Source of the DNA: Pycnopodia helianthoides
Taxonomy: Eukaryota > Echinodermata > Asteroidea > Forcipulatida > Asteriidae
Length of the DNA: 64,000 nucleotides
Reading direction: 5' to 3'
NCBI GenBank assembly: GCA_032158295.1
Contig: CM063249.1
Location: 12,528,139-12,592,138, forward strand
Shown in pieces: positions 37,861 to 49,732 of the stretch. Below the pieces are notes generated by a model. It had not been told where the DNA came from. It saw only the letters and a program-made list of their open reading frames with translations, and did no database searches. A program made the translations under genes and the position numbers. Position 1 is the first letter of the stretch. Each line of letters opens with the position of its first letter.

Positions 37861-39330
37861 GTCCATAGTATTGTAAAACTCACTTGCTGTAAAACTCACT
37901 GACAGTCTGAATTTCTTGCAGTATACCTGACCTGCACTCCTGCAGTGAAACTCATTTGCACTGAAACTTGCCCATGTTGTACTGTAAACTCTCTTGCAGT
38001 GAAATACAAAACTCACCTACAGTAAACTGTTTTATGAAAATAACTCGCCTACAGTGCAACTCACTTGCATAGAAACTCACCCTATGTGCAGTAAACTCTT
38101 TTGTAGTATGAAAATAACTCACCTACAGTGCAACTCGCTTGCAGTAAAACTCACCTACAGTGCAACTCGCTTGCAGTAAAACTCACCTACAGTGCAACTC
38201 GCTTGCATTGAAACTCACCCCTATGTGCAGTAAACTCTTTTGCAGTATGAAAATAACTCACCTACAGTGCAACTCGCTTGCATTGAAACTCACCCTATGT
38301 GCAGTAAACTCTCTTGCAGTATGAAAATAACTCACCTACAGTGCAACTCGCTTGCATAGAAACTCACCCCTATGTGCAGTAAACTCTTTGCAGTATGAAA
38401 ATAACTCACCTACAGTGCAACTCGCTTGCATAGAAACTCACCCCCTATGTGCAGTAAACTCTCTTGCAGTATGAAAATAACTCACCTACAGTGCAACTCG
38501 CTTGCATTGAAACTCATCCCTATGTGCAGTAAACTCTCTTGCAGTATGAAAATAACTCACCTACAGTGCAACTCGCTTGCATAGAAACTCATCCCTATGT
38601 GCAGTAAACTCTCTTGCAATATGAAAATAACTCACCTACAGTGCAACTCGCTTGCATAGAAACTCATCCCTATGTGCAGTAAACTCTCTTGCAGTATGAA
38701 AAAAAACTCACCTACAGTGCAACTCGCTTGCATTGAAACTCATCCCTATGTGCAGTAAACTCTCTGCAATATGAAATCACCTACAGTGCAACTCGCTTGC
38801 ATAGAAACTCATCCCTATGTGCAGTAAACTCTCTTGCAGTATGAAAATAACTCACCTACAGTGCAACTCGCTTGCAGTAAAACTCACCTACAGTGCAACT
38901 CGCTTGATTTGAAACTCACCCCTATGTGTAGTAAACTCTCTTGCAGTATGAAAATAACTCACCTACAGTGCAACTCGCTTGCATTGAAACTCACCCCTAT
39001 GTGTAGTAAACTCTCTTGCAGTATGAAAATAACTCACCTACAGTGCAACTCACTTGCAGTAAAACTCACCTATATGTAAATTAAATTATCTTGAGATTAA
39101 ACTCGCCTACAGTGAAACTCACCCATATGTGCGGTAAACTCTCCTGCAGAGAAACTCGCCTGCAGTGAAATGCAATCTCACCTACAGTAGTAAAATGTTC
39201 TATGAAATAACTCACTATAGTGCAGCCCGCTTGCACTGACAATCACCTTCAGTAAAGTATTCTGCGATAAAACTGAGCGGCAAAGAAAAACTCACTTCTA
39301 GTCAAGTCAACTTGCAGCAAACTAACTCAC
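37861..39330. repeat. 75-bp minisatellite, ACTCACCTACAGTGCAACTCGC
   Basis: The core at about 38040-39075 has about thirteen units: CCTACAGTGCAACTCGCTTG, CAT(A/T)GAAACTCA(C/T)CCC, TATGTGCAGTAAACTC, TTGCAGTATGAAAATAACTCA. Units of 75 bp keep a frame open, and short internal duplications (GCAGTAAAACTCACCTACA) occur. Degenerate half-units extend to both sides. Confidence 0.93.
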
Positions 39331-40282
39331 TGCGTTATTTCACAACGAAGGTAACTCGGTACCTTTTTTACATCAACTCAGCATGTAAAGTAGTACATGT
39401 TGATAAAATGGTATCTTTTGTGTTGATGAGATAAGAACTCAGAGTGTCTCAAGTCACTAGAGGAATATTCCAGTATTCTATATTTCTTTATAAATGCAGA
39501 TTTTTAATAATATTTGTAAAGTATTAGTGTAGGTTTTTTTGTGGAGTAGTTTTAGCATTAAATAGAAGTGCAATTCCGAGTAGAAGGCAGTGGACATTTT
39601 ATTTGACGCTGTCTCAAATTTTAAGATTTTTGTATTCAATGTTTTGTATAAAGCAAACAATTAGATTGACCTGTACATAAAAGGAGATCTTGCGGATTTT
39701 TTTATACCAAAGGAAAAAAAAGTCCTCTCTGATTTAAAAATGTTTTTTTTGTGTGAATGCATCGTAGTGCAAATGTGGAATATCCAAAGTGTTGAATATG
39801 TAAATAAGATAGTGTGCTATATTATAGTGCAGTCTGAGAGATTATCATTGTAAATGTAAATGTCCACATCTTGGAGGATGTAAATACTTCATCGAAATTG
39901 AAAGATTCATCAATCGATGATTTTGATTTGAAAGAATCTCCTTAAGAGACCTATCCCGCTATAAATGAGGATTGATTTTTTTACCTAATTGTGTCATATT
40001 CACTTGATATTTCAATCGTTTATTCAATTTTGTTTGAGAGAAAATCAATCCACCTTTGAATTTTGGATTTGTTCTATAAATTGATACATTTCAATTTAGT
40101 TGATCATTCATTGATTTTAATTTAAGAAAGAAAAAAAAATATATATATATATATACAAACACTATAACTCATTCATGAAATTATTTCTTTTTCTTCGTGA
40201 ACATTCAAAAAGATCTACAAATTCAATTAAAATTTGTCCATTGAAGAAGTTTTCACACAAACTGAGTATAATTATAAAGTAT
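39331..40282. other. AT-rich non-coding
   Basis: (AT)n microsatellite at about 40138-40155. No gene recognised. Confidence 0.45.
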
Positions 40283-40688
40283 TTAAAGGGAGTGTATACC
40301 TTGGGTTAATATTCAAAAAAATAATGACCATTTAATGCTTACTTGGTAAGAAGCACTGCTGCTGTTGAAAATGTACAACAATTTGAGATACAATTCTCTT
40401 CAACATATTCAAAGGACTGCGAGAGGGGATTTCAAAACAGTTCAATCTGATAAACAGTTCAATCTGAGAAACGTTTCTGCATGAAATGTTTCTCGGGCTG
40501 TGTATTCCAATTTCGGATTATTCTTCCAGGTGGGCGTAACCGCTCCAGATTGTCGACGATTTCTCAAAAACACTACCACCTTTTGAAATCAAGTTTTCAC
40601 AGGTTGGTTTTTATTGTATATATCTACATTTATGTAGGATTAAAACAGCCAAATGGTTCAAAAAACCATAGGTATACTTTGCCTTTAA
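40283..40688. mobile_element. TTAA-flanked miniature element
   Basis: TTAA at both ends. Left AAAGGGAGTGTATACCTTGGG, right CCATAGGTATACTTTGCC TTTAA. Interior words CTTACTTGGTAAGAAGCACTG and GAAACGTTTCTGCATGAAATG belong to the same superfamily. Confidence 0.72.
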
Positions 40689-41157
40689 TTGACAGTTTAT
40701 AATTTATTGAAAACAAACCCATACTTTAAAACTTGATCGATAAATTATTCAGTCATTTAAAGATAATTCAGATATTATCCACCTGTAACTTTCAATTGAT
40801 TCCTCTTCTTGAGATGAAGTATTAATTGATTAATTTATTCAGAGGCAATTCAACACAAATCCACAGTTACTGGTTCGGTGTTCAGACACTTCTGACCACA
40901 TTGATGACTAATATATGATTTATAGTTCCAACTAAAAAAACTATGTTGACATTTCACTGATAATTTATTCATCTGAGAAGTATAGAATTAGCTGTTTACC
41001 AGCTGCTCAACCAAAATGACCTATGGTATAAATGCAAGAAATTGTTAATGGCCTCACGTTTTTCGACCCCAGTTGGATCTTTCTCTAAAGCTGAAAGAAC
41101 AACTCTACTGGGTTGTTATGTAATGTGAGGACATTTAAGGTTTTTTTTGCAACTCAA
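40689..41157. other. AT-rich non-coding
   Basis: Nothing recognised between the two miniature elements. Confidence 0.4.
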
Positions 41158-41534
41158 TTAAAGGCACTGGACACTATTGGTAATTACTCAAAATAATTGT
41201 TGCATAAAAACTTACTTGGTAACGAGCAATGGAGAGCTGTTGATAGTATAAAACATTGTGAGAAACGGCCCCCTCTGAAGTAGCGTAGTTTTTGAGAAAG
41301 AAGTGATTTCTCAGTAAAATATTCAAATATTCAAACGCGTGTGGTCTCGAAATCAAGCATCTGAAAGCACACAACTTCGTGTGACAAGGTGTTTTTTCTT
41401 CCATTATTATCTCGCAACTTCGACGACCAATTGAGCTCAAATTTTCACAGGTTTGTTATTTTGTGCATATGTTGAGATACACCAAGTAAGAAGACTGGTC
41501 TTTGACAATTACCAAAGGTGTCCAGTGTCTTTAA
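41158..41534. mobile_element. TTAA-flanked miniature element, GGCACTGGACACTATTGG subfamily
   Basis: Cleanest copy: TTAAAGGCACTGGACACTATTGG and CCAAAGGTGTCCAGTGTC TTTAA. The interior has GTTGATAGTATAAAACATTG, TCGCAACTTCGACGACCAAT and GAGATACACCAAGTAAGAAG. I recall this type being very common in sea star sequence; that is memory, not a search. Confidence 0.88.
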
Positions 41535-43220
41535 GTATCAAAGATAACAACAAAGAAACCTGATCTCTGACCAACTGAGGTATTAAAACAAAAATAGTTG
41601 AACCAATTAATGATAAATTGATGGAAGCTTAATTCTCCATAATTGTTCGAACAATTTATAAAGGATGTACTATTTCAACTCACAAGTCAAAAAAGTAGAT
41701 AGAACTAAGTATATGAAGTATATTTTAGTGAAAAAGCAAGTGACCACTGAAGTTTTAACAAAATAGCGTCACTTGTGCCCAATTTATAAAGTTTTTAAAC
41801 TCACTAAGCTGTGAAAATATATTGCTGGCCCAGGTTACCAGCCAAAATGTATCATGTAGGCCTACATTGATTGTGGCTGTGGTTAGACCGCGGATCCTGT
41901 CATTTGGTGCTTAGTTAGCCAAGATGTTATGTGATGTTTTCTGCTGAAACAGCTTCGTGAAATCGGCCACAATTCTGGCAGGTTCCCTGTATACACAAGT
42001 ACAAATTGTGCTTTTCATGAAAGGGGCCATACCATTTTCCATTCCAGCCTCTGTGTGTGACCACACTGGCTTTGGTTCCGGCAGCCATTTTGAAACGGCT
42101 CGCATTCCACACAACTCTCCAATACCTTAGTCAATGTGATTGTAATATTTAAAAAAAAAAAAAAAAAACTTACACGGTTGCTTGATGATTGTGTCACATT
42201 AAGGCCATAGAAATAGAAAATACAAAATGCCAAGCTGGACTGTCTGCTGTGCATGCCATCTATGTCAGTTGTGGACATAAAGAATATCCACGCCATGTGA
42301 CATGCCTCTATAGCAACATTAACCAGGACAACCAATGGGACAGCTGGATTTTTGCCGTACAGCTAAAATGGCAACGCACAAGAATTTTCAGTCAAAACAG
42401 ATAGGCACATTCTTTGGGTTTGTCTTCAATGGTTAAAGCCCTAATGGTAAATTATTTTTGAAATATATACATAGTTGATTGATAAACAGATACAGCCTAC
42501 ATATATAAATACATATATATATAACTATATATAAATATATTTATCTAGCGAATCATTTACCTAAATTTTGTTTATAGTTCTCTTTATTCATATCGGATTA
42601 TTGTCAAATTCAGTGATTTTTTCACTTGTACTGTTTTAAAGAATTTCCCCTTCCCCATGACAGTATCTATCTTGTTACTACGGGGAGATACGTCACGGAT
42701 GAAACCAAGGGTTCGGAAAGAAATCGGGTAAAAACCAAAGCAGATTTGTAGTGTACTATGTGTTTGTAGCCTTCTAATTATCACGAGACGCACCGAGCGG
42801 TCCTCAAATGCCGCACGGATGAAGCCCCGGGAGACACTGTCCAGTCGTGCGGCTGTCATGGCCGCACGCCTTGACGGAAAGACCGAGTGATTTTGCGTTT
42901 CTTTTTTTGTGGATGGGACTTTTAAAAGTTAGTCCGTGGGGTTAATACTTACCCCACTCATTTTTAAGCGACACAGTACTCTGTGTTATGTATAAAGTAT
43001 ACCATTGATTGATTCGTCTTATAACATGCCATGTTGCAAATTGAAACTTGGGATGTCGCGTATTTGGAATGTAATCCACCCAGTTGTATTATTATGGTGG
43101 TTTGGGTGGGGGCGTGGCTAGCCCATGTATTAGCTTTTAAAAAGAGGTGCCTATATTTTGGGTTAGGTTCTGAGGGGGGGGGGTTGTAATTATAATTGTT
43201 TTAATTATATTTGATATATT
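41535..43220. other. Non-coding
   Basis: Poly-A at about 42152-42170, AT-rich microsatellite at about 42505-42545. A GC-richer patch at 42650-42900 holds short frames only. A poly-G tract at about 43174. No gene recognised. Confidence 0.4.
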
Positions 43221-45062
43221 TCATATCAACAGCGACAATGTGTGTTCAGCAGGCTGTAGATGTCTATGCACTACGATGTACTCGACCCAATACATACCAC
43301 ACTGAACCCCACTCCTAGCTTTATCCATATGAACCTGGGATTCATTCTGTGTAACTGGGGGACCTGACCCATTTCTGGACCAGGCTGACTGAGAAACTTG
43401 TCCAAAAATGTGATTTTGACTCAGATTCTGAGTCAGTTTCACCCATTTATTGGTAATTTTGACTCGGATTCAGATTCTATTGGTAATTTTGGCACAGATA
43501 GATATCTGATCAGTTTCTCCATTATTGGTAATTTGCACAGATTCATATTCTGAGTCAGTTCTCCCATTTATTGGTAATTTTGGCACAGATTCATATTCTG
43601 AGTCAGTTTCTCCCATTTATTGGTAATTTTGGCACAGATTCATATTCTGAGTCAGTTTCTCCATTTATTGGTAATTTTGCCAGATTCAGATTCTGATCAG
43701 TTCTCCATTTATTGGTAATTTTGACTCAGATTCAGTCTGAGTCAGTTTCTCCCATTTATTGGTAATGTTGGCTCAGATTCAGATTCTGAGTCGTTCTCCC
43801 ATTTATTGGTAATTTTGGCACAGATTCAGATTCTGAGTCAGTTTCTCCCATTTATTGGTAATTTTGACTCAGATTCAGATTCTGAGTCAGTACATACCAC
43901 ACTGAACCCCCACTCCTAGCTTTATCCATATGAACCTGGGATTCATTCTGTGTAACTGGGGGACCTGACCCATTTCTGGACCAGGCTGACTGAGAAACTT
44001 GTCCAAAAATGTGATTTTGACTCAGATTCTGAGTCAGTTTCACCCATTTATTGGTAATTTTGACTCGGATTCAGATTCTGAGTCAGTTTCTTCCATTTAT
44101 TGGTAATTTTGGCACAGATAGATATTCTGAGTCAGTTTCTCCCATTTATTGGTACATTTGGCACAGATTCATATTCTGAGTCAGTTTCTCCCATTTATTG
44201 GTAATTTTGGCACAGATTCATATTCTGAGTCAGTTTCTCCCATTTATTGGTAATTTTGGCACAGATTCATATTCTGAGTCAGTTTCTCCCATTTATTGGT
44301 AATTTTGGCACAGATTCAGATTCTGAGTCAGTTTCTCCCATTTATTGGTAATTTTGACTCAGATTCAGATTCTGAGTCAGTTTCTCCCATTTATTGGTAA
44401 TTTTGGCTCAGATTCAGATTCTGAGTCAGTTTCTCCCATTTATTGGTAATTTTGGCACAGATTCAGATTCTGAGTCAGTTTCTCCCATTTATTGGTAATT
44501 TTGACTCAGATTCAGATTCTGAGTCAGTTTCTCCCATGTATTGGTAATTTTGGCACAGATTCATATTCTGAGTCAGTTTCTCCCATTTATTGGTAATTTT
44601 GGCTCAGATTCATATTCTGAGTCAGTTTCTCCCATTTATTGGTAATTTTGGCACAGATTCAGATTCTGAGTCAGTTTCTCCCATTTATTGGTAATTTTGG
44701 CACAGATTCATATTCTGAGTCAGTTTCTCCCATTTATTGGTAATTTTGGCTCAGATTCATATTCTGAGTCAGTTTCTCCCATTTATTGGTAATTTTGGCA
44801 CAGATTCAGATTCTGAGTCAGTTTCTCCCATTTATTGGTAATTTTGGCACAGATTCATATTCTGAGTCAGTTTCTCCCATTTATTGGTAATTTTAACTCG
44901 GATTCAAATTCTGAGTCAGTTTCTCCCATTTATTGGTAATTTTGGCACAGATTCATATTCTGAGTCAGTTTCTCCCATTTATTGGTAATTTTGGCACGGA
45001 TTCATATTCTGAGTCAGTTTCTCCCATTTATTGGTAATTTTGGCACAGATTCCGGGTCATAC
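43221..45062. repeat. 49-bp minisatellite with TGAGTCA in most units, plus duplicated leader
   Basis: Unit: ATTGGTAATTTTGGCACAGA, TTCA(T/G)ATTCTGAGTCAG, TTTCTCCCATTT. About 34 units. A non-repeat leader (ACCACACTGAACCCC, CATATGAACCTGGGATTC, CTGACCCATTTCTGGACCAG) occurs at 43291-43440 and again at about 43892-44040, so the array contains a roughly 600-bp higher-order duplication. The first block has many single-base losses, the second almost none. Confidence 0.95.
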
Positions 45063-46744
45063 TGACCCAGAAATGGGTCAGGACCCATAAGTTTTTTAGT
45101 GTGTACACTCATGTGTAAAGAAAGAAAAAATCCTTTTATTCTGTATGGTAATCTTCATGGCCGTGCTGCAAGGTACCATACTTGTCAGTAGAGAGTACCA
45201 GTGTTTGTGTTAATATCCAGCTGAGACTCTTTCTGATATTCTCTCAAGAATCCACCTAAAGTAACTAAAAAACACACCGTTATCCAGTCTTTGCACGAAA
45301 TAAAACATAAGCTGTAAAGTATACCTAATAGAAATTAAAAGTTTTACAATGTGCCGTAACTGTTTTTAAAAAAGTGGGGTCAAAACCTAGTGTTTTAGTC
45401 TATCGAACCAGTTGCAAATGAATATACTAGAATAAAACAGACTTTGGCCTCTTCTTCTGTTGACTTGATCTCACTAGTTAGAATGTCTCATTTTTAGTCA
45501 AGTATTTTACCCTTGACTGATTAGAAGATGAACGAATATGTGATATATGATAACTGTAGCTTCCCCATACTTTATCGAGAGGGGATGATATTGTTAACAC
45601 TTTCAAAATAAACCTGCATTGTGTAAAATGTAAAAACATAATCTTCGGTGATGTTGCATTGTAAATTGACGAGGGTGTACGTTGTAAGCTTATAGAACTG
45701 ATAAGCATATTTTCCCTGTTTGCGCATGACGGAGGCCAATGGCATTGGGTTTTCTGCGTCAAGAGTTTTCGATGCACAATTTGTTTTATATTCCAGCTCA
45801 CTACACAGTTCCCAATGCATGATCGGAACCGGTATAAGACAGTATAATTAAAATTGGCCCAAGCTGTTAGCTGTCAAGGTAATATTGTTATTACATTCAC
45901 TACGGCATAAAGCAATGGTTCAAATTCTATATCGGCTCATTCAAATGTATTTTTGTATTCAGATATATTGAATATTCTATATTGATAGACTATAACTTAT
46001 ATTACATAATATAGTTGGTATTCATAGTTATAGTGAGTGACACCGTTTTATGATGATGTGGTACAATGGAAATGGTAACTTAATAGGTGTGCTGCGGGCA
46101 ATTTATGCATTATTAGAACTTTTTTGTGAATTGAAAGTGTACTGCAATTAGTGCAGATGGCCTCGCTTTCAAAATATTCGAAAGCGAGGCTCTCTGTGCT
46201 TTAAGCTCTATGGTCTTTTGAAGATTCTTCTCTAGCCAGGCCGGAGAGGATTCCAAATTGAACAGCAGGTTTTGCTTGATGTTGTTGGGTTAAACTGGAG
46301 ATGAATCTATGCATAATGCCATGCAGTGGCGTAACTGGACATTTTCATTTGGAGGGGGGAGGGGGCAAGCAGGAGCAAGGACATGATTATGGGGGGATAT
46401 TGCTGTATCGAACCACTTATTTTGCTCATTTTTTTTGGTCTGATACGGGGGCGGGGGGGGGGGGGTCTTTCTGCCCCCCACAGGTTCCCCCACTGATGTC
46501 ATGGGTAAGAATCGCACACAAAGTCAACTTCAGCTGGGTGTCGAGTTACTGTATCAGTATTGCCAAGTTATTATTCCAATAAAGAACTGTATGGAGGGGG
46601 ATATAGACAGCATGTACTATAGGGGCTTTCATAATGGATGGCCACTGCTACCGTCCATTAGATGAACCAGTGGGGACGTGTCCAAATTCATCTTGTCACT
46701 TTACACAAGGGGAACAGAGGGACACAGAGAGCAATGTCGGGATG
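45063..46744. other. Non-coding, one perfect hairpin
   Basis: GCCTCGCTTTC at 46160 is mirrored by GAAAGCGAGGC ending at 46190 around a 9-nt loop. A poly-G tract is at about 46448-46465. No gene recognised. Confidence 0.5.
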
Positions 46745-46815
46745 CAGGTTGGGCTCAGTGGTTTCTTTCCCTGCCTTTCGTAATCTGTGATGGAGCCCGG
46801 TTCGAATCCCACCTC
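46745..46815 (+). repeat. tRNA-like SINE head
   Basis: A box TTGGGCTCAGTGG (about 46749-46761) and a perfect B box GGTTCGAATCC (46799-46809) at tRNA-like spacing. No good cloverleaf acceptor stem, so a SINE head rather than a tRNA gene. Confidence 0.6.
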
Positions 46816-46821
46816 AGACCA

Positions 46822-47071
46822 GGGCCCAATTTCATGGCTCTGCTTACCGCCGAATTCTGCGCTTGCGGTGACCATTCTCCGCTTACTGTTCAAGCGCCGA
46901 ATTTCTGCGCTAGCTGTGTAAGCGTAGAATGCCTAGTAACGTGGAGTACGCACGCGCACAAGCCGAAATTCCCGCTAACCCGTGAAATACGCTTGACGTA
47001 AGCGCGGAATTCCCTGCTTCCGCAAGCGCCGATTCTTTGCTTACGGTAAGCAGAGCCATGAAATTGGGCCC
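46822..47071. repeat. Fold-back repeat, GGGCCCAATTT family, copy 4
   Basis: GGGCCCAATTTCATGGCTCTG mirrored by CAGAGCCATGAAATTGGGCCC; interior rich in GCGCTTAC/GTAAGCGC. It starts directly after the tRNA-like head. Confidence 0.88.
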
Positions 47072-47112
47072 TGGAGTCATGCAATGTGGATTGGGGGTTT
47101 TCAGTCCCTACC

Positions 47113-47302
47113 TGGGGCCAATCTCATAGAGCTGCTTAAGCAGAAAATATTGCTTAACAATTTGCTGCTAAGCCAAAATGAGCAGGATACCAGTCACAAG
47201 TTGTGGCATGGTAATTTGTCTGGTAACCTAAGTCTAGCAAGCATAATTTTGTTGTACTTAGATACTTTTTTTGTGCTTAAGCAGCTCTATGAAACTGGGT
47301 CC
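47113..47302. repeat. Fold-back repeat, GGGCCCAATTT family, copy 5
   Basis: GGGGCCAATCTCATAGAGCTG and the mirrored AGCTCTATGAAACTGGGTCC bound the same interior as 34492-34683. Confidence 0.82.
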
Positions 47303-47303
47303 T

Positions 47304-47375
47304 GGGCCCAATTTCATGGCTCTGCTTACCGTAAGCGCAGAATTCGGCGGTAAGCAGAGCCATGAAATTGGGCCC
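47304..47375. repeat. 72-bp minimal GGGCCC palindrome
   Basis: GGGCCCAATTTCATGGCTCTG, CTTACCG then CGGTAAGCAGAGCCATG and AAATTGGGCCC: a near-perfect palindrome with a short loop. It directly follows copy 5 and may be the smallest form of the family. Confidence 0.9.
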
Positions 47376-47709
47376 AGATTGTGTGGGTTTCCCTCTATTT
47401 GAGGTTTTCCTTTCCACATAATTTCTTCATTGTCTCCTACTCATGCTGTTATTGGCGCTAATTGCACTGTTGGATGTGTAATGATATAAATAAATAGATA
47501 ATCATTCTACCAAACTAATATGCCATGAGCTTGATGTAGAATGCCATATCTATTAGTCCAAATAAATGAGTTGTAGAGATTGCTTATCAATGCTCCGGCC
47601 CCGGTCGATCAGTGATGATGATTATATGGTGGCTACTCATTTAGCTGATATATTGACTAATTCGCAAATAAACTCACTCACAAAAAAATGATACCAACGA
47701 TTAGTAATT

Positions 47710-48062
47710 TTAAAGCACACGGACAACAGTGGTATTTGCCAAAGACCAGTATTCTTGCTTGTTGTGACATAACATCTACATGAAACACCAAACTGTGAAA
47801 GTTTAAAGCTCAATCGGTCACTGGAGTCACGAGAAAACGGTGAAAAGCTCCATTGTATGCTTTCACCGTTTTCAAACATCGGGGTTTTGTTCTCGCGTGA
47901 TGAAAACTAACCGTTTTTATTTCTCAAACAAAAAAAGCATTTCAGGCAGAAATATTTCAAGGGAAGTTTGCCACCACGACCATCTTTGTACCGCGTAAGT
48001 TTTGTGCAAATCTGTGAGCATTTTTTGTTCAATCTTAACCAATGTTGTGCACACCCTTTCAA
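47710..48062. mobile_element. TTAA-type miniature element, diverged
   Basis: Left TTAAAGCACACGGACAACAGTGG, right CCAATGTTGTGCACACCC TTTCAA. Interior AAAGCTCAATCGGTCACTGG, GAGTCACGAGAAAACGG and AAATATTTCAAGGGAAG match the 10878/15684/30575 subfamily in inverted order. Confidence 0.68.
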
Positions 48063-49288
48063 GGTAACTACATGAAGACAAAGACCTGACAATTTGGGGG
48101 TGGGGGGTGGGGGTTTAAAGAATGTTATCAGAAATTATTAATTATTTTCTTGAGAATTGTACAAAGAAAGCATTTTGTGAATGTTAGTAAGGCGTTATTG
48201 GGTTGTGTTATGTATTTGTAAAAAAAAAAAAAAAAAACAGTCAAATTTGCAATATTTTATTGGAAGAAAAAAAGGTGGCCTTTCCAGTGTTCAGTGTAGG
48301 GAAAATATGTATAATATTGTGAAATTTATTCCTGATGGTTTTTTGTTTTTATTATCACAATAGAAGGTAGTCCAAGTAAACCTGTTAAAGATCATGTGCC
48401 AACTAAATCAACTCTTGTCTTAACTTTTTTTTTAAACTATCTTTTGAGATTTAGAAATCTTACCCGTGTCTGACTCAGAAAAAAAGGCGACTTTACTGCT
48501 TCAAAATAATGTGAAAATTAACACAGCATCTAAAGTTGTTCTTTGTGAAATTAAATGTGACGAAATTTGCATGAATTAGTGAATCCATTCTACCTATTTT
48601 CGTTACATTACCGTATTTTGTATACTAGTATTAGTCGATACTGGTACAGAGTAATTCATTTTCAACAGTGTATTGTGTAGCGTAATACGTTAACCACGAG
48701 TAGTGGCATTGCGTTCATGAAATAGTGCAGTATCGAATAGTGCAGTATCGAATAATAAATCAATCAAATGCCGATGCTACTGAGGTTGTTGTACTTTTGA
48801 AGTTCTTTTAAAATAACGATTCCAGATTGTGTGTACTTAAGTTGATTTGGGATCTTCTGCCAGGGATGAGACATTTTAGACTTTTAAAAAAATGTAAACA
48901 CTATGAAAAAGTAGCTGTTATTTCTTTAGATACAATAGCAATTCTGCTCTTTGATCTACTTCTCTTAGTGCTGAGGATACTTTATATAAGCATTTTGTCA
49001 GCTTGTTACCATGCTCTCCATGCCGCTGCCTTACGAGCCTTGATGTCCTTGGCATTGCTGTCCATAAGGGATCAAGTACTTAAAGTTACGGTAGATTCGT
49101 TTTTATAGGCAGAATTATATAGAAAGAAAACGTGATGCTATTCCATGCCCGATATGGGGTATGTGGAGGGTATCCCCCAACCGAATGTTCCCATCTTCTT
49201 GTAAAAAAGGACACCCCCAATGAAGACACAGGGGGGTAGGATACTACTACCTTGCCCAATATCGAGTACCAATAAAGATTCTCTCATA
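48063..49288. other. Non-coding
   Basis: Poly-A at about 48220-48237. A hydrophobic open frame at 48827-49108 is noted but not called. No gene recognised. Confidence 0.4.
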
Positions 49289-49732
49289 GGGGCCAGACTA
49301 TTTTGCCCTCAGAGCCTCGAGTCGGTTACATTTATTTGAAAGGCGAAAAAAAGGTCTGCACCAGTATTTTTGGACCATACAAAAAATAAATTTCAGAGAT
49401 GAGACTATAGAAACAAAGTTGGTTTATAAGACATAAATTTTCGCACCTCGGGTTTTTCTCATCAATGAATGAGAATCAAGTTCGGGAGCATCTGTTTTAT
49501 TTTCAAAAGTCATCATTTTGCTCTTATTTCTTGAAATAGTTGTCTGCTTTAAAAGATGTTATTTCCTCCTTCATAATCAGTGTGAGTCAGATCCCTACAC
49601 TAACAAAACTTGGGCCAGACTATTCTGCCCTCAGAGCCTCGATTTAGTTAAATTATATTGTACAATTGGGGGAAACCAAAAAGTCTGCACCAGTATTAAA
49701 ATAAACCACCGAAAGATGAATTCACAGATGAG
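49289..49732. repeat. Diverged direct duplication, GGGCCAGACTATT
   Basis: GGGGCCAGACTATTTTGCCC, TCAGAGCCTCGA, TCTGCACCAGTATT and AGATGAG at about 49289-49400 recur at about 49612-49735. The second copy runs straight into the large duplicated block. Confidence 0.65.

Noticed and set aside
38834..39079. 81-codon frame with 25-residue repeats
   Set aside because: Direct translation of the 75-bp minisatellite; the frame is open only because the unit length is divisible by three.
42584..42859. 91-codon minus-strand frame in a GC-richer patch
   Set aside because: No domain, no splice signals that fit; a short 5' exon cannot be excluded but is not supported.
48827..49108. 93-codon hydrophobic open frame on the plus strand
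   Set aside because: No splice support, no recognisable motif; hydrophobic composition follows from T-rich DNA.
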